A DNA stretch of 64,000 nucleotides from Asparagopsis taxiformis (taxonomy: Eukaryota; Rhodophyta; Florideophyceae; Bonnemaisoniales; Bonnemaisoniaceae): the NCBI GenBank assembly GCA_030407315.1, contig JALQPE010002342.1, positions 62,001 to 126,000 of the forward strand, read 5' to 3'. Below, one piece after another: positions 31,625-41,805 of this stretch. Every line of letters begins with the position of its first letter. The stretch's first letter is position 1. The notes under the pieces are model-generated. The model was not told the origin of the DNA, did no database searches, and saw only the letters and a list, made by a program, of their open reading frames with translations. The translations under genes and the position numbers were made by a program.

Positions 31625-34600
31625 ATGGCGCAGCCCGACAACCGCATCGCCTCCCTCCTCTCCGCGACCCTGTCCCCAGTACTAGACGACCGTCGCCACG
31701 CCGAAAACGCCCTGGCAGACCTCGAGCTGCTCCCAGGTGTGCTAACAGCCCTCTTTCAAATCTCCATCTCCTCGACCTCCCCCGTGTCACAGGCCGCCAG
31801 TGTCTATCTCAAGAACCTTGTCCGACGCGAATGGGAGCAAATACGCCCCCATCCCACCTCCCCGACCTCTCTCCTCCACCCCCCGGACAAGGCTTATCTC
31901 AAACACCACATCCAGGAGGCGCTCGTGTGCGCAGATTCAAAGCTCAGATCACAGCTCGCGGAAACACTCAAACGAATCATCTCCGCTGATTATCCCGCTC
32001 GCTACCCCTCCTTTCTCCCCGAGCTCATGCGAAATCTCCAGTCCTCCCAGGCGCCCCGCGTGGAAGCCGCACTCATTGCCCTCCGTTGTCTCGCAAAGGT
32101 GTACGAATTCAAGGGCGCCGCACGCGCCACTCGTTCCCCAGTTGTTCCATTGTCCTCCCATACCTCCAATCTCTTCCACGATGATGCCGCTCATCTCGAT
32201 GATGCAAATGACTCGCGCGATGCACTCAATCACGTCGTGGCAACTACCTTTCCCCAACTCCTCCATATTATCAAGTCGCTTGAGACTACCATTGCTGAAT
32301 ATCAAGCTACACCCCCATTCATCGCTCCAGATAAACCCTACGAAGTGCAACGAACCATTTGCAAGATCTTTTGGAGTTGCACACAGTATGATTTGCCCTC
32401 ATTACTGCTCTCAGATCTTACAGGCGTCTTTTCCGAATGGATGTCCGTTTTTCTCTCCGCAATGAACCGCCCCGTCATCGCTGCCCCACCGACAACTACC
32501 CCGCCGGAAGAGGACGACCTTCGTCGCATGCCACAATGGAAGGTCAAACAATGGATTGGTCACATCGTCTATCGACTCTTTCAACGCTACAGCAATCCTA
32601 CCCGTTTCAACGCTGCAGTCCCAGTCCTTCGCTCTGTGGACCTTCAATCCCTCACCGCATTTGCAGACTTCTTTCGTCGCACTTTCGCAGCGCCCTTCAC
32701 ACTCGCTATGCTAAACGTCCTCGATTGGGACAGAACACTCACTTCGCCGCGCGTGGCAAATCTAGCATTATTATACCTTGAATCCGCTGTATCTCCTTCC
32801 ATAACCTTCAAGGTAATCAAACCGCGCATCCCCCACCTTCTCACAAATATTATTTTCCCCTACCTCTGTCTCACCGACACCGACCTCGCCCTCTGGCAAG
32901 AAGAGCCCGTAGAGTATGTCCGCAAGACATACGATGTCCTGGAAGATTTTAACACTCCTCGTGCAGCAGCATGTTCACTACTCTTCATGATGTCTAAACT
33001 GCGTCGTTCGGTGGTCGTCTCGCCCTTTCTCGCCTTTCTTTCCCAAATTCTCAATGCATATTCCGCCGTGTCTGCAGACGCACTTTCGCCTCAACGCGCA
33101 AATCTCGCTCGCCAAAAGGACGGTGCCCTGCTTGCAATTGGAACCATTCGCGATGCATTCTCATCCACTCCGCAGAATAGTGAGCAGCTTCAACTTTTGT
33201 TAAGCACACATGTGCTGTCCGAATTCGACTCGGATATTCCTTTTCTCCGCGCGCGCGCATGTTGGATTTATGGGCATCTAACAGCCGCAGGTTCCATTCC
33301 AATCGAAGCCGTACTCCCCGGACTGCGAGGTGTACAGAAATGTTTAACCGACAAGGAATTCCCAGTGAGAGTACGAGCTGCGGTGGACATTCGACACTTT
33401 CTGCAAAACAAAGTTACAGCGGATCTCATAGCTCCCAACCTTGCAGAGTTGCTCACGTTGCTCTTCACTCTGTTGGATGACATCGATAACACCGATATTG
33501 TCGCTACAATTGACCAGGTCGTTGTTGGGTTTTCAGACCAAATCGCGCCGTTTGCGGCACCGCTATGTGCTCGTCTAGTGGATACGTTTTCACGGGCGGC
33601 CTCAGCCGGTCAGGATGATGACGAAGCCGGATTTGCAGCTGCACAGTGCATACAAGCACTCGAGTCTATTATAACTTCTGTTGCACTGTCGTGTATCCCG
33701 GACAAAGTTACGGTGATTGCGGACATTGAACGGACAGTTTCGGAGGTATTCGATCACATGTTTGAGGAGGACCGAATCGAGTACTTTGAAGAGTCGCTCG
33801 AGTTGGTCGCAACTTTTGTCTATCATAGTTCGGAAGAACGAGGGGCACATTTGCGTGCAAGTATGGCGGCCAATGTGGCTCCACACAGTGCTCTACTCGG
33901 ACATCCGGATCCATCAAAGCCTGGCGTCTCGGACTTTTCATTGTGCAGTGCGGAACTTAAGAGCGAAATACAAAGCGATGTTGCGGCGGGCGGCGGCGTT
34001 ATTTCGCCATATCTATGGTCTTTGTTCCCAAATGCAATGTACGCATTCCACGAATGGGCATCAGACTACTCCTTCCATTATCTACACCTTGTCGACTCGT
34101 ACTTGTCAAAGTCACCCCGCGTCTTTATTTCGAACTGCGATGGCGATACATCCTACGTGCAGCTATTGCTCGGCATGATTTCGCGCCTGTGGGATGATTC
34201 ATCGCTCGACGAGGATGACTTTGCAGTGCAAGGAAGTCGCATCTGTGGACTGTTCCTGCGACACTGCCATGCGGTGGAGAGAGCATCTATTGAGAGTGAA
34301 GTAGCTGTGCTTACACAACTTGCCGTGTTGAGGCTGCGAGCCAATTCGGGCTCGCAGCGGGCGGTCACATCACTACTTAGATCACTGGCACATCTTATCT
34401 ATGTGTCAACTGTGACGGCGCTATCGGTGATCGACTCGTCTCTTGGATGCACAGCTGAAGTATTTCGTCTTTGGATGTCAATGGTGCAACACGGCAGATT
34501 GGAGGGGGTGTACGACAGGAAAGCGAGTGCTATCGCATTGTCTTCAATTTTGGGCTCAGAGTGGGAATTACTGCCGGTGCCGTTACAACCAGCTATTCCG

Positions 34601-35131
34601 CAACTTCTTGTGACTGTTGTTAGCCTGCTAGAATCGCTGGCTTCGGGAGAGCGGAAACGTCAAAAGTTTGTGGATCAGCACGGCGCGGATGGTATGAACG
34701 GTAAGGGGTGTGTCAGCACAGATCAGCTGTGTGTAGGCGATGAAGACGGAGATGTAGATCCGTCGCTGGCGTTATCGCACGACGCGGAAACGCAAAAGCT
34801 TGTTGAAGCAGCTGGAGCGGAGTTGAAGCGATCGCAGAGAGAACACGGAGCGGAGGACATGGGCGGCGATGGAGATTGCACGGATGCCAATGCGATTGAC
34901 GAGGAGGAGCATAACGATTCTACAGACGAGGGTGAGAACCCTATGTTTGGCATCCTACATGACGTCGACGAACTGCTGTTCTTTGAAGGGGTGGTGAGCC
35001 GATTGTCGCCGGTGGCGTCGCAGAACTTGACTATGGCACTTGCGGCCGATGACACGAAGCGAATTCAGTGCGCATTGCATCGAGCGGCCGAGTCGAGGAC
35101 CATCCACCTGAAGGGTATCGGAAGTACATAG
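31625..35131 (+). CDS. Importin-beta family nuclear import receptor, importin-7/8 type
   Basis: A 1168-residue HEAT-repeat karyopherin. The N-terminal importin-beta/Ran-binding domain begins directly after the start (RIASLLSATLSPVLDDRRHA, then SQAASVYLKNLVRREW). This resembles IPO7/IPO8, yeast Nmd5 and Arabidopsis SAD2. A C-terminal acidic stretch (residues about 1030-1110) and the following DELLFFEGVV segment also fit that group. It would carry ribosomal proteins, histones or signalling factors into the nucleus with Ran. The ATG at 31625 was preferred because the family domain starts there; an in-frame ATG at 31493 would add 44 Ser/Pro/Thr-rich residues. The frame is intact. A second karyopherin lies at 48-52 kb. 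Confidence 0.92.
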   Translation: MAQPDNRIASLLSATLSPVLDDRRHAENALADLELLPGVLTALFQISISSTSPVSQAASVYLKNLVRREWEQIRPHPTSPTSLLHPPDKAYLKHHIQEALVCADSKLRSQLAETLKRIISADYPARYPSFLPELMRNLQSSQAPRVEAALIALRCLAKVYEFKGAARATRSPVVPLSSHTSNLFHDDAAHLDDANDSRDALNHVVATTFPQLLHIIKSLETTIAEYQATPPFIAPDKPYEVQRTICKIFWSCTQYDLPSLLLSDLTGVFSEWMSVFLSAMNRPVIAAPPTTTPPEEDDLRRMPQWKVKQWIGHIVYRLFQRYSNPTRFNAAVPVLRSVDLQSLTAFADFFRRTFAAPFTLAMLNVLDWDRTLTSPRVANLALLYLESAVSPSITFKVIKPRIPHLLTNIIFPYLCLTDTDLALWQEEPVEYVRKTYDVLEDFNTPRAAACSLLFMMSKLRRSVVVSPFLAFLSQILNAYSAVSADALSPQRANLARQKDGALLAIGTIRDAFSSTPQNSEQLQLLLSTHVLSEFDSDIPFLRARACWIYGHLTAAGSIPIEAVLPGLRGVQKCLTDKEFPVRVRAAVDIRHFLQNKVTADLIAPNLAELLTLLFTLLDDIDNTDIVATIDQVVVGFSDQIAPFAAPLCARLVDTFSRAASAGQDDDEAGFAAAQCIQALESIITSVALSCIPDKVTVIADIERTVSEVFDHMFEEDRIEYFEESLELVATFVYHSSEERGAHLRASMAANVAPHSALLGHPDPSKPGVSDFSLCSAELKSEIQSDVAAGGGVISPYLWSLFPNAMYAFHEWASDYSFHYLHLVDSYLSKSPRVFISNCDGDTSYVQLLLGMISRLWDDSSLDEDDFAVQGSRICGLFLRHCHAVERASIESEVAVLTQLAVLRLRANSGSQRAVTSLLRSLAHLIYVSTVTALSVIDSSLGCTAEVFRLWMSMVQHGRLEGVYDRKASAIALSSILGSEWELLPVPLQPAIPQLLVTVVSLLESLASGERKRQKFVDQHGADGMNGKGCVSTDQLCVGDEDGDVDPSLALSHDAETQKLVEAAGAELKRSQREHGAEDMGGDGDCTDANAIDEEEHNDSTDEGENPMFGILHDVDELLFFEGVVSRLSPVASQNLTMALAADDTKRIQCALHRAAESRTIHLKGIGST

Positions 35132-35407
35132 TCCACTGCATTGAGTCGTAGCTCCACTAGTTGAACCTGTAACAAATTGCACATAATTTAAGTATGTTGG
35201 CACAGCTAGATTCCAGCCTCCATGTAAATGGTCAACAGCACAGTACAGCGCTTCCACGGCAGCGCAAAAAACGCTTCAACTAGGCAACCATGTCCACGCG
35301 CCCGACGCACACCAGCCCATTTACATAATCTCAACTATTACTGGACACCTCACACTGTCGGAAGCGGATGCACTTTTCTTGTCGTGCTGGGCAATCTATG
35401 GAACAAA

Positions 35408-35836
35408 TTAATGGATTCGCTGCTGGCGTGAAACAATGTCACGTCTCATGACCATAATGCCCAGTTGATAGCCAAAGAATTCAATATCAATTTGATATCG
35501 TTCAACGACATGTACTTGTAGAACTCGACCACTTCCAGTCTGCAACCCGCACATCAAGCTTTCCAAATGCCATCGATGATACTTGTGTGGAATCCAAGCC
35601 ACAGATCTAGTCAAACTTGAACGCGCAATGAACGTTGGCTAGACCAAACCGTCGCACCGTCGTGTTGTCCTCCATAAACGTCTCATACATCTCAACGTGG
35701 AACTTGTCGACGGCGCCGATTCGCCTATGATTGGGTTGCCAACAACAAGTTTGCACGGCTTGCTAGCATCTGTTGTCATGATGCGATGGATAAGTTTTGT
35801 GCGAACAGCCGCGCCGGGCCACATTTGCTCGAGCAA
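35408..35836 (-). pseudogene. Possible decayed gene spread over three frames
   Basis: Protein-like sequence on the minus strand passes through three frames. One is 35836-35720 (RTKLIHRIMTTDASKPCKLV). The next is about 35720-35600 (AVDKFHVEMYETFMEDN, then LANVHCAF). The last is about 35610-35408 (IPHKYHRWHLESLMCGLQ, then IEFFGYQLGIMVMRRDIV). No single frame has both an ATG and a full length. It could be a pseudogene with two frameshifts, or a short gene with introns I cannot place. A TATAAAA sits upstream at 35910-35904. The family is not recognised. Confidence 0.3.
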
Positions 35837-36701
35837 GCGTCGCTGCTGGAGAGGTTGACAGTTTCCACGAGCAATGTCCTGGACGCGCGGCTGACGGTGC
35901 CAGTTTTATATGCAGTTGGACTGGGAAGGAAAGCGCTGCTCGCGTTTGGTTTTGATTGTAGCACTTGAATGAACGTCTGTAGAGTTGTGCGTCGTGGTCA
36001 CAGTTGATTGACTAGTGAAGGCAAGCAAAACGATCTGTGGACTTATCGTGGGGCATGGCCAGTAAGACTAGAATGACGGTGATGGAGCGGTAGATCGGGC
36101 GCGTAGAGAGCATTTTTCAAGCCGGGAAAGCAGCAGCGAGTGTTTCATCTCAGGTGTGGTGTTGAGGAATCGAAGATTCACGTTGCGTAGTGTAGTGTTG
36201 CGTCGGTCGACGACGGTGCGGTTGTATTATGCAGCTTGTGTCTAAGAACAATGAACTTTGCTCGTTGTCACAACGTTCTATCTAAATGTTATGCAAAGGC
36301 GGGGCAGAATGTTCAACGGCGTTTAGCGCATATATCCAATTTGTCGCGGGGAGAACAGGGGGACGGATAGTGATAAGCTGAGTTGATCAATCAATAAAAA
36401 TAACTGATGACTCTGATTATTTTTAAATATTTAAAAACCTTTTTAACTTTCTAAACCGATACACATGTACAAGTTTGAATACAACTGTAGTTGTTCCCGC
36501 CATGAAAAGCGTTGCGCTATAATTTTTCAAATTTTTTCGGCAGCCGACGATGCATCATTTGTGCAGCCGCAGCGAAGAACTGATCATGTCTTCCGCAGCC
36601 GACAGGCAATAAACTTCATTGGTGTGAGTCGACATACCGCGGCACGACGCCAGACTTGGGTACCACATGAATCCAAACCAGTTCAATCTCCCACTGCCGA
36701 C
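35837..36701. other. Intergenic, kelch gene upstream region
   Basis: No supported gene beyond the decayed stretch to its left. The part near 36390-36460 is very AT-rich. The frame of the kelch gene is open to an ATG at 36465, but the added 79 residues show no relation to the domain. Confidence 0.45.
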
Positions 36702-39700
36702 ATGACAACAGTCACTGTAACACCGCTGTTCGCATGCGGCGGACATGCCCTCGCCTCATCGACGACGCACTCCGCCAGTAGCAAGACGCAGGTGTCTGAT
36801 GAAGAAGCGCTTTCGGCCAATTTCATCCCAGCCGAAGCAATTTCAGCCGTCCAAATCTCTGCTCATAGAATCCTTGCGACCGGCGGCATAATCGACGGTT
36901 CACGCGCCCTTCCCTTTTCAGTAATTCGCTATCTCGACCTAGAAACCGCCCTCGATGACCCGCCCCTGTGGACCAAGCCGCTCTCCCTTCGCCCGTCCAG
37001 TCGTCGCCGCGCGGCGCCTGCGTTCCCCATCTCTCGCGACTCGCATACCTTTACAAAGGATCCTTCCACAGGACGTATTTATCTCATCGGCGGCCTCAAG
37101 GTCGGCGTCAAGGACCTCGCTGCCGCCCCGTGTAAATCTCTCTTCGCCTATGACGTTTCGCGCGAAAAATGGGAGGCGATTCACTCGCCGCAAGCAGATT
37201 CCGACTTTAAACAGGATCGTATAGATTTTATCGGCCCCCGTTTCTCACACGTCGCCGTCTTCGTCCCTAGCACCGTCGAGAAGACGCGCACGAGGCAACG
37301 AACAAAAGCTGCCCGCATACTCGTACATGGCGGCTACGCTTCTGTAGATGACAACTCCCCCGTTCGCGATGTGCACGCCCTCGACTTGAAGACCCAGCGT
37401 TGGCAGCTTTGTAAAAAGGCTCGTGGTGGTGTTGCAGCCCCCGCACGAGCCAATCACGCTGCCTCGCTGTCCCCGTCTGGAAGGTATCTTACCATACATG
37501 GTGGTAACACCTCCGCATATGAGGATGATCTTGCAGTCACAGATACCCTCTATGTTTATGATACACAACAAATGATATGGTCCGTTCCGAAGCTACACTC
37601 GTCTTCCCAACCGCCTCCTACTGCCCGACGGCGACATTCCCTGGTACAAGGAGTCGGAGTTCACGCCGGTCATCTGCTGCTTTACGGGGGGCAACTCAAG
37701 CTGGGTGAATATAGTGACCACATCTTCACGCTTCGCTTATTAGATGCTGCCAGGCCTGGTGATTCAGTTCTTGCAATCTGGGAAAAGCTGAGCCTAGTTT
37801 CTTCCGTTCCGAGGCGGGTTGCAGGTACCCTAGATCTTGACCAACCAAAGTCAAGTTTGGAGATGGCTTCAGCTGGAGGTGTTTTAATTCCTGTAGAAGA
37901 GCAGGAAAGATATTTGTTGATTGGTGGGCGTGGGGAATACGGTCTGCGCGATTGTCCTCTACTTTTAGATGCGAGGCAGTCAGACAGTATGGATGTTGAA
38001 GAAGACAACTCTGAGTTTGACCACGGACAGAAGAAAATCATGCTGACTCTCAGTCTCAAGCCCTCAGAGCTAGTCAGTCCTTCATCCGCAGAGAAAAGCA
38101 TTACCAAAAGTGAAGACGAAGATGCAGTAGGCCAGTTGACAAAGAATGACAACTTGTCCAAGAGGGGCAACACCCTGGATGCAAATTTCAGAGCAAACAC
38201 TGTGCTTCCCAGTCCGGAGAATTCTCTGATGGGACCTCAAATTTCTTCTTTCCAGCCGACTCCCACCACAGACCGTTCTTCTACACCAGTCGCAGCCTGC
38301 CCAGCTCAAGATGCACAAGGACATATCAAAATGGAGCTCTGTGTCAAGAAGGCACTCTCAAGCCAACCTGCACCGAAAGTAGTTTCTGCAAAGGCTGTCA
38401 AGGTGAAAACTCGTGGAGTAAAGCGACCGCGTCCGAAACAGGTATCACCCAGCGAGAAAGACGATCCAATAGATTCGGTCGATGGAATTGATGAAGGATC
38501 TTGGCCTTCATCTACACTTGAGGATAAGCGACAGGGTGCAATTAAGTCTGATGATATCGAAACACCGACTCGGAAAAAATCGAAACGACCAACAGTCAAC
38601 AAGGTTATGTCACCTGAAGGTGACATTATGGATGATGTTGATCCCGACGACAAATCGCCAGCACCTTTTCTGCCTGAAAGTGCTGGTTCTTCTGATTTCA
38701 TGCCAGCTTCAGCATATGCCCGCAAGGGTAAAAGTCGTATTGCAAAGACTGGCAGGGGCCGTGGTAGGCCTCGTAGCCAAGCGTCTGGCAGAACAACAGC
38801 TCAGACAGTTGCCGAGGTTCGAGAAGCGCAGAAAGAAAAAGAAGCAGAAGATGCGGCGATACTGGAAAACGCCAGACTTGTGAAGCAGTTGAAATCGGAA
38901 AATGCTCAACTAAAGCGTGAGAAGGAAAAAGTGAACAGCGATAATCAGAAACTGAACAAAGAGATGAGCAGTCTACTGACTGAAATTCGAACTTTGCGAA
39001 ATCAGAGCAGAGGATGTGCGTCCAGGGAGAAAGAAATATCGGCTTCATACTCGCCTAGTGTACGAAACCTATCGGAAAACGCAAGTGATCCACAACAGGG
39101 CAACACAAAAGCCGTAGCCGCACCTAGCGCAGAAATCGTTGAAGAGCTGAATGCGCTCAAGTCGAGAACCACTGACCTGGAAGAAGAATGTCAGGAGATT
39201 ACTGCGGAACGTGATGGGATTATTCAAAGCCTGAAAGAAACAGAGAAGGCATTGCGAAGTCTTGAATTTGAGTACAACAAATCCAAGAACATCATTGGGG
39301 AATTGGAAACGGATAGAAACGCAATGAGGAAGCAAGTGCTTGACTTTAAAACAGTTGCACTCGATGCCTCCGAAGCCTCCGAGGTAGCGCATCGACATAG
39401 GACGCGTATTGAAGAAGAAAATGGGGTGCTGAAACGCGAGCTTGAGGCAATCCAATCAGAGATGCGTGCGCTACACGACAGGAGAGCTGAGGATGAGCTT
39501 CAGCTTGGTGCCGCGATTCGGGAAACTACTGCAGCGAGAAAGGAGCTGGCAGACTTCAAGAAACAAAACGAGCAACATGGCTCAAAAGAATCTGTGTTAC
39601 AGGGCAGTCTTGCTTCGCAACAGAGCAAAGTAGATGAGCTTCGAGGTATGTTGGATGACGCGATAAAGACCAAGGAAGCTACCGATGAGAAAAATCTTGA

Positions 39701-40367
39701 TTTGATGGCGGAGGTGGAAAGGCTGAAGATGGAACTGTCAACAAAGTTGAAGGACTGTGAGGCATCCATCCAAGAAGCGCACAAGTCTCGGAAACAATTG
39801 GACAAAGAACGGAAGGAAGGAGCAGATTGCAAGCTAGAGCATAATCGGCTTTCCCGAGAACGTGAGCGCGTCATCAAACAATACGAAGCACTGAGAAAGT
39901 ATGCGCAGAACAGAGAAGCAATGTTGCAGCAACTGATTCCAGCTCTGAAGCGCGTAACGAGGGATTTCGGGGTGTTGGCAGACTCTCATGATGAACATCG
40001 CATCATGTCAAGAGGGTTATGTGTGGCAAATGGCGGGGAAATGGGCTCTGAAAGTGTAGATAAAGAGAGTGCCGGAGGCAAGCATGTTGATATTGAGGAA
40101 GGGGGTAAGGGTGGTAGCACAGCTACTCAAGTGGCTTCCGTGAAGCAATATGAGACTGAACGTAATAGCAAAGTGAGCAAAGATGTGGAGCGCAAGGGTA
40201 GCAGCTTGGCCATTGAAAAACCAAAGTCTGGGAATGCAAACGTTGGAAAGAGAGCGCTGAAGGAAGCAACAGAAGCAGTGGATGAGCACACAGTAGGGAG
40301 CAATGAGAAGAAGGTTTCCACGTCGGATGACGAAGCGATTGACATAGACAATGTAGACGAACCTTGA
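36702..40367 (+). CDS. Kelch-repeat, AT-hook and coiled-coil protein
   Basis: A 1221-residue multidomain protein. Kelch-like blades with Gly-Gly pairs occur near residues 128, 209, 265, 327 and 408 (for example ILVHGGYASVDD, YLTIHGGN, LLLYGGQ), giving a beta-propeller of about residues 30-420. Then come a basic, disordered part with NLS-like runs (TRKKSKRP) and an AT-hook RGRGRPRS near residues 683-690. A long coiled coil covers about residues 710-1085. The tail is acidic/Ser-rich. The AT-hook suggests a nuclear, chromatin-linked protein. The kelch plus coiled-coil layout also recalls Tea1-type polarity factors, which lack AT-hooks. An in-frame ATG at 36465 is the alternative start. Function is not assigned. 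Confidence 0.82.
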   Translation: MTTVTVTPLFACGGHALASSTTHSASSKTQVSDEEALSANFIPAEAISAVQISAHRILATGGIIDGSRALPFSVIRYLDLETALDDPPLWTKPLSLRPSSRRRAAPAFPISRDSHTFTKDPSTGRIYLIGGLKVGVKDLAAAPCKSLFAYDVSREKWEAIHSPQADSDFKQDRIDFIGPRFSHVAVFVPSTVEKTRTRQRTKAARILVHGGYASVDDNSPVRDVHALDLKTQRWQLCKKARGGVAAPARANHAASLSPSGRYLTIHGGNTSAYEDDLAVTDTLYVYDTQQMIWSVPKLHSSSQPPPTARRRHSLVQGVGVHAGHLLLYGGQLKLGEYSDHIFTLRLLDAARPGDSVLAIWEKLSLVSSVPRRVAGTLDLDQPKSSLEMASAGGVLIPVEEQERYLLIGGRGEYGLRDCPLLLDARQSDSMDVEEDNSEFDHGQKKIMLTLSLKPSELVSPSSAEKSITKSEDEDAVGQLTKNDNLSKRGNTLDANFRANTVLPSPENSLMGPQISSFQPTPTTDRSSTPVAACPAQDAQGHIKMELCVKKALSSQPAPKVVSAKAVKVKTRGVKRPRPKQVSPSEKDDPIDSVDGIDEGSWPSSTLEDKRQGAIKSDDIETPTRKKSKRPTVNKVMSPEGDIMDDVDPDDKSPAPFLPESAGSSDFMPASAYARKGKSRIAKTGRGRGRPRSQASGRTTAQTVAEVREAQKEKEAEDAAILENARLVKQLKSENAQLKREKEKVNSDNQKLNKEMSSLLTEIRTLRNQSRGCASREKEISASYSPSVRNLSENASDPQQGNTKAVAAPSAEIVEELNALKSRTTDLEEECQEITAERDGIIQSLKETEKALRSLEFEYNKSKNIIGELETDRNAMRKQVLDFKTVALDASEASEVAHRHRTRIEEENGVLKRELEAIQSEMRALHDRRAEDELQLGAAIRETTAARKELADFKKQNEQHGSKESVLQGSLASQQSKVDELRGMLDDAIKTKEATDEKNLDLMAEVERLKMELSTKLKDCEASIQEAHKSRKQLDKERKEGADCKLEHNRLSRERERVIKQYEALRKYAQNREAMLQQLIPALKRVTRDFGVLADSHDEHRIMSRGLCVANGGEMGSESVDKESAGGKHVDIEEGGKGGSTATQVASVKQYETERNSKVSKDVERKGSSLAIEKPKSGNANVGKRALKEATEAVDEHTVGSNEKKVSTSDDEAIDIDNVDEP

Positions 40368-40500
40368 GGATGAGGCGCCAACTTGGTCGTACCCAATGAT
40401 GTAACAACTGCGCAGACTTAACGTGAACATGAAAATATATTTGACTACTTTTCGATACAGTATCTATACAGCGCCACTTTTATACAACGGCCATCCATTC

Positions 40501-41565
40501 TTAAAAGTACATCACCGGATTGCTCCCCGCATCCTGATCGTTGCGCAAACTATCATACGCTTTGCCTGCAGCAGTCATCGCCGATGGTGCCAGTGAAAAG
40601 CGCCAAGACCCGAGCGGACTGCCGCGCACGGTGGTACTTTCACAAGAAGCGCCACCCTTTATACAGAAGCGATCCGTCTCTTCATTCTCAAACCCATCAC
40701 GCAACTGCAACCCATCGCCCAATAACTCCATCCCCAAACCATTCTGCACGCCGTCCGCCAACGAGCGCTCCTGCGCGCAGGTGACCAGCGGCAAATACGC
40801 TGGCAGTAACGCATCGACAGCCTCGGAGACAAAAGCGAACGACGTCACGCGATCAAAATCATGCACGGGCAATTCGTCCTCATTGCGTGCCAAGCAGCCC
40901 TCCAAAAATGAGCGGCGCGCCGGCTGCGAGCCGTCATTACGATGGCGACCGCACAGACGCTGCCAGCAAGTTAAAAATCGCTCCAAGTCACTCATAAAGA
41001 CATTAGGCGCCCCAACAGGGCCCAGCGATAGGTCTGCGGTGCCGCTGAACCACCACGCGAGGCTGCCACCACCGATCTGGAAATAGTGCATGTCGGCGCG
41101 CAATCTCGGCAGCGCGGGATTTCTTGGCAGTAGTTTGATGGACAATCCGACCGCCTCCTTGATATAGTCCACATGGGCAGTGGTCTTGTCGAGGGATGTG
41201 AGGAGTCTCTTTCGCACGCGACGTGCATCAGATGCGGTATCACTGGTCCAGACATTGACGACTGCGCTTTCAAATGCGCGACCACCGGACATGGTGCGCG
41301 TGTCACAGGGCGGCGCTTCAGGAAGCGGGAATGTGTCGGGTGTTTTTTCAAATGTTCCTAGACCATCGGCGGCTGCCGTTTGGTCGCATAGAGAGGCTTG
41401 TGTGCGCCAGCAGAAGGACTTGAAGTTGGAGAAAGTGTCCAAACTAACGGAGGATGGCACTTCGGGGAAGGTGTTGTCGGATATGGCGCGCAATACATGT
41501 CTGCGGTGCGGATGGATGCGCTGCGCGTGAGGCAGCACGGGGGTTGTTATTATGAAGGCGGACAT
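40501..41565 (-). CDS. Diverged coproporphyrinogen III oxidase (HemF)-like protein, plastid
   Basis: The order of motifs follows oxygen-dependent coproporphyrinogen oxidase. GGRAFESAVVNVW stands for the usual G-x-VFEKAGVN-V block, LPRNPALPRLRADMHYF for the NPHAPT-x-H-x-N-x-R strand, AWWFSGTADL (residues 170-179) for WWFGGG-x-DL, and LLPAYLPLV for VVPSYIPLV. Asp178 of the active site is kept. The HxNxR motif, the IxHRGExRGxGGIF block and the YDRGTxFGL block are not recognisable. It is therefore likely a non-catalytic or re-purposed paralog. The start at 41565 gives a Phe4 transit peptide (MSAFIITTPV). An ATG at 41658 is the alternative. Length 354 matches mature HemF plus presequence. The homology is my reading of the pattern and needs a profile search. 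Confidence 0.65.
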   Translation of the reverse strand: MSAFIITTPVLPHAQRIHPHRRHVLRAISDNTFPEVPSSVSLDTFSNFKSFCWRTQASLCDQTAAADGLGTFEKTPDTFPLPEAPPCDTRTMSGGRAFESAVVNVWTSDTASDARRVRKRLLTSLDKTTAHVDYIKEAVGLSIKLLPRNPALPRLRADMHYFQIGGGSLAWWFSGTADLSLGPVGAPNVFMSDLERFLTCWQRLCGRHRNDGSQPARRSFLEGCLARNEDELPVHDFDRVTSFAFVSEAVDALLPAYLPLVTCAQERSLADGVQNGLGMELLGDGLQLRDGFENEETDRFCIKGGASCESTTVRGSPLGSWRFSLAPSAMTAAGKAYDSLRNDQDAGSNPVMYF

Positions 41566-41805
41566 TTTTGGGGTGGTGTGCGCGGGGCTGGTTGTTGGAT
41601 GGAATGGTTGAGGTCGTTGTTTGTTGGTGAAGATGTTCGGCTTTGCTGAGGAGGCCATCAAGTTGGATGGTGGTAAACACAGCCAATAAGATTGCAGTAT
41701 GTCAAACGTTCTGTACAGAGTCGTATCGCTGACCAATGAGAAGTGAACAGAGAGACGAGTGTGAAGGGAGATACTCTTTCGTAACCAACCGTTCGTTGTG
41801 AGCTT

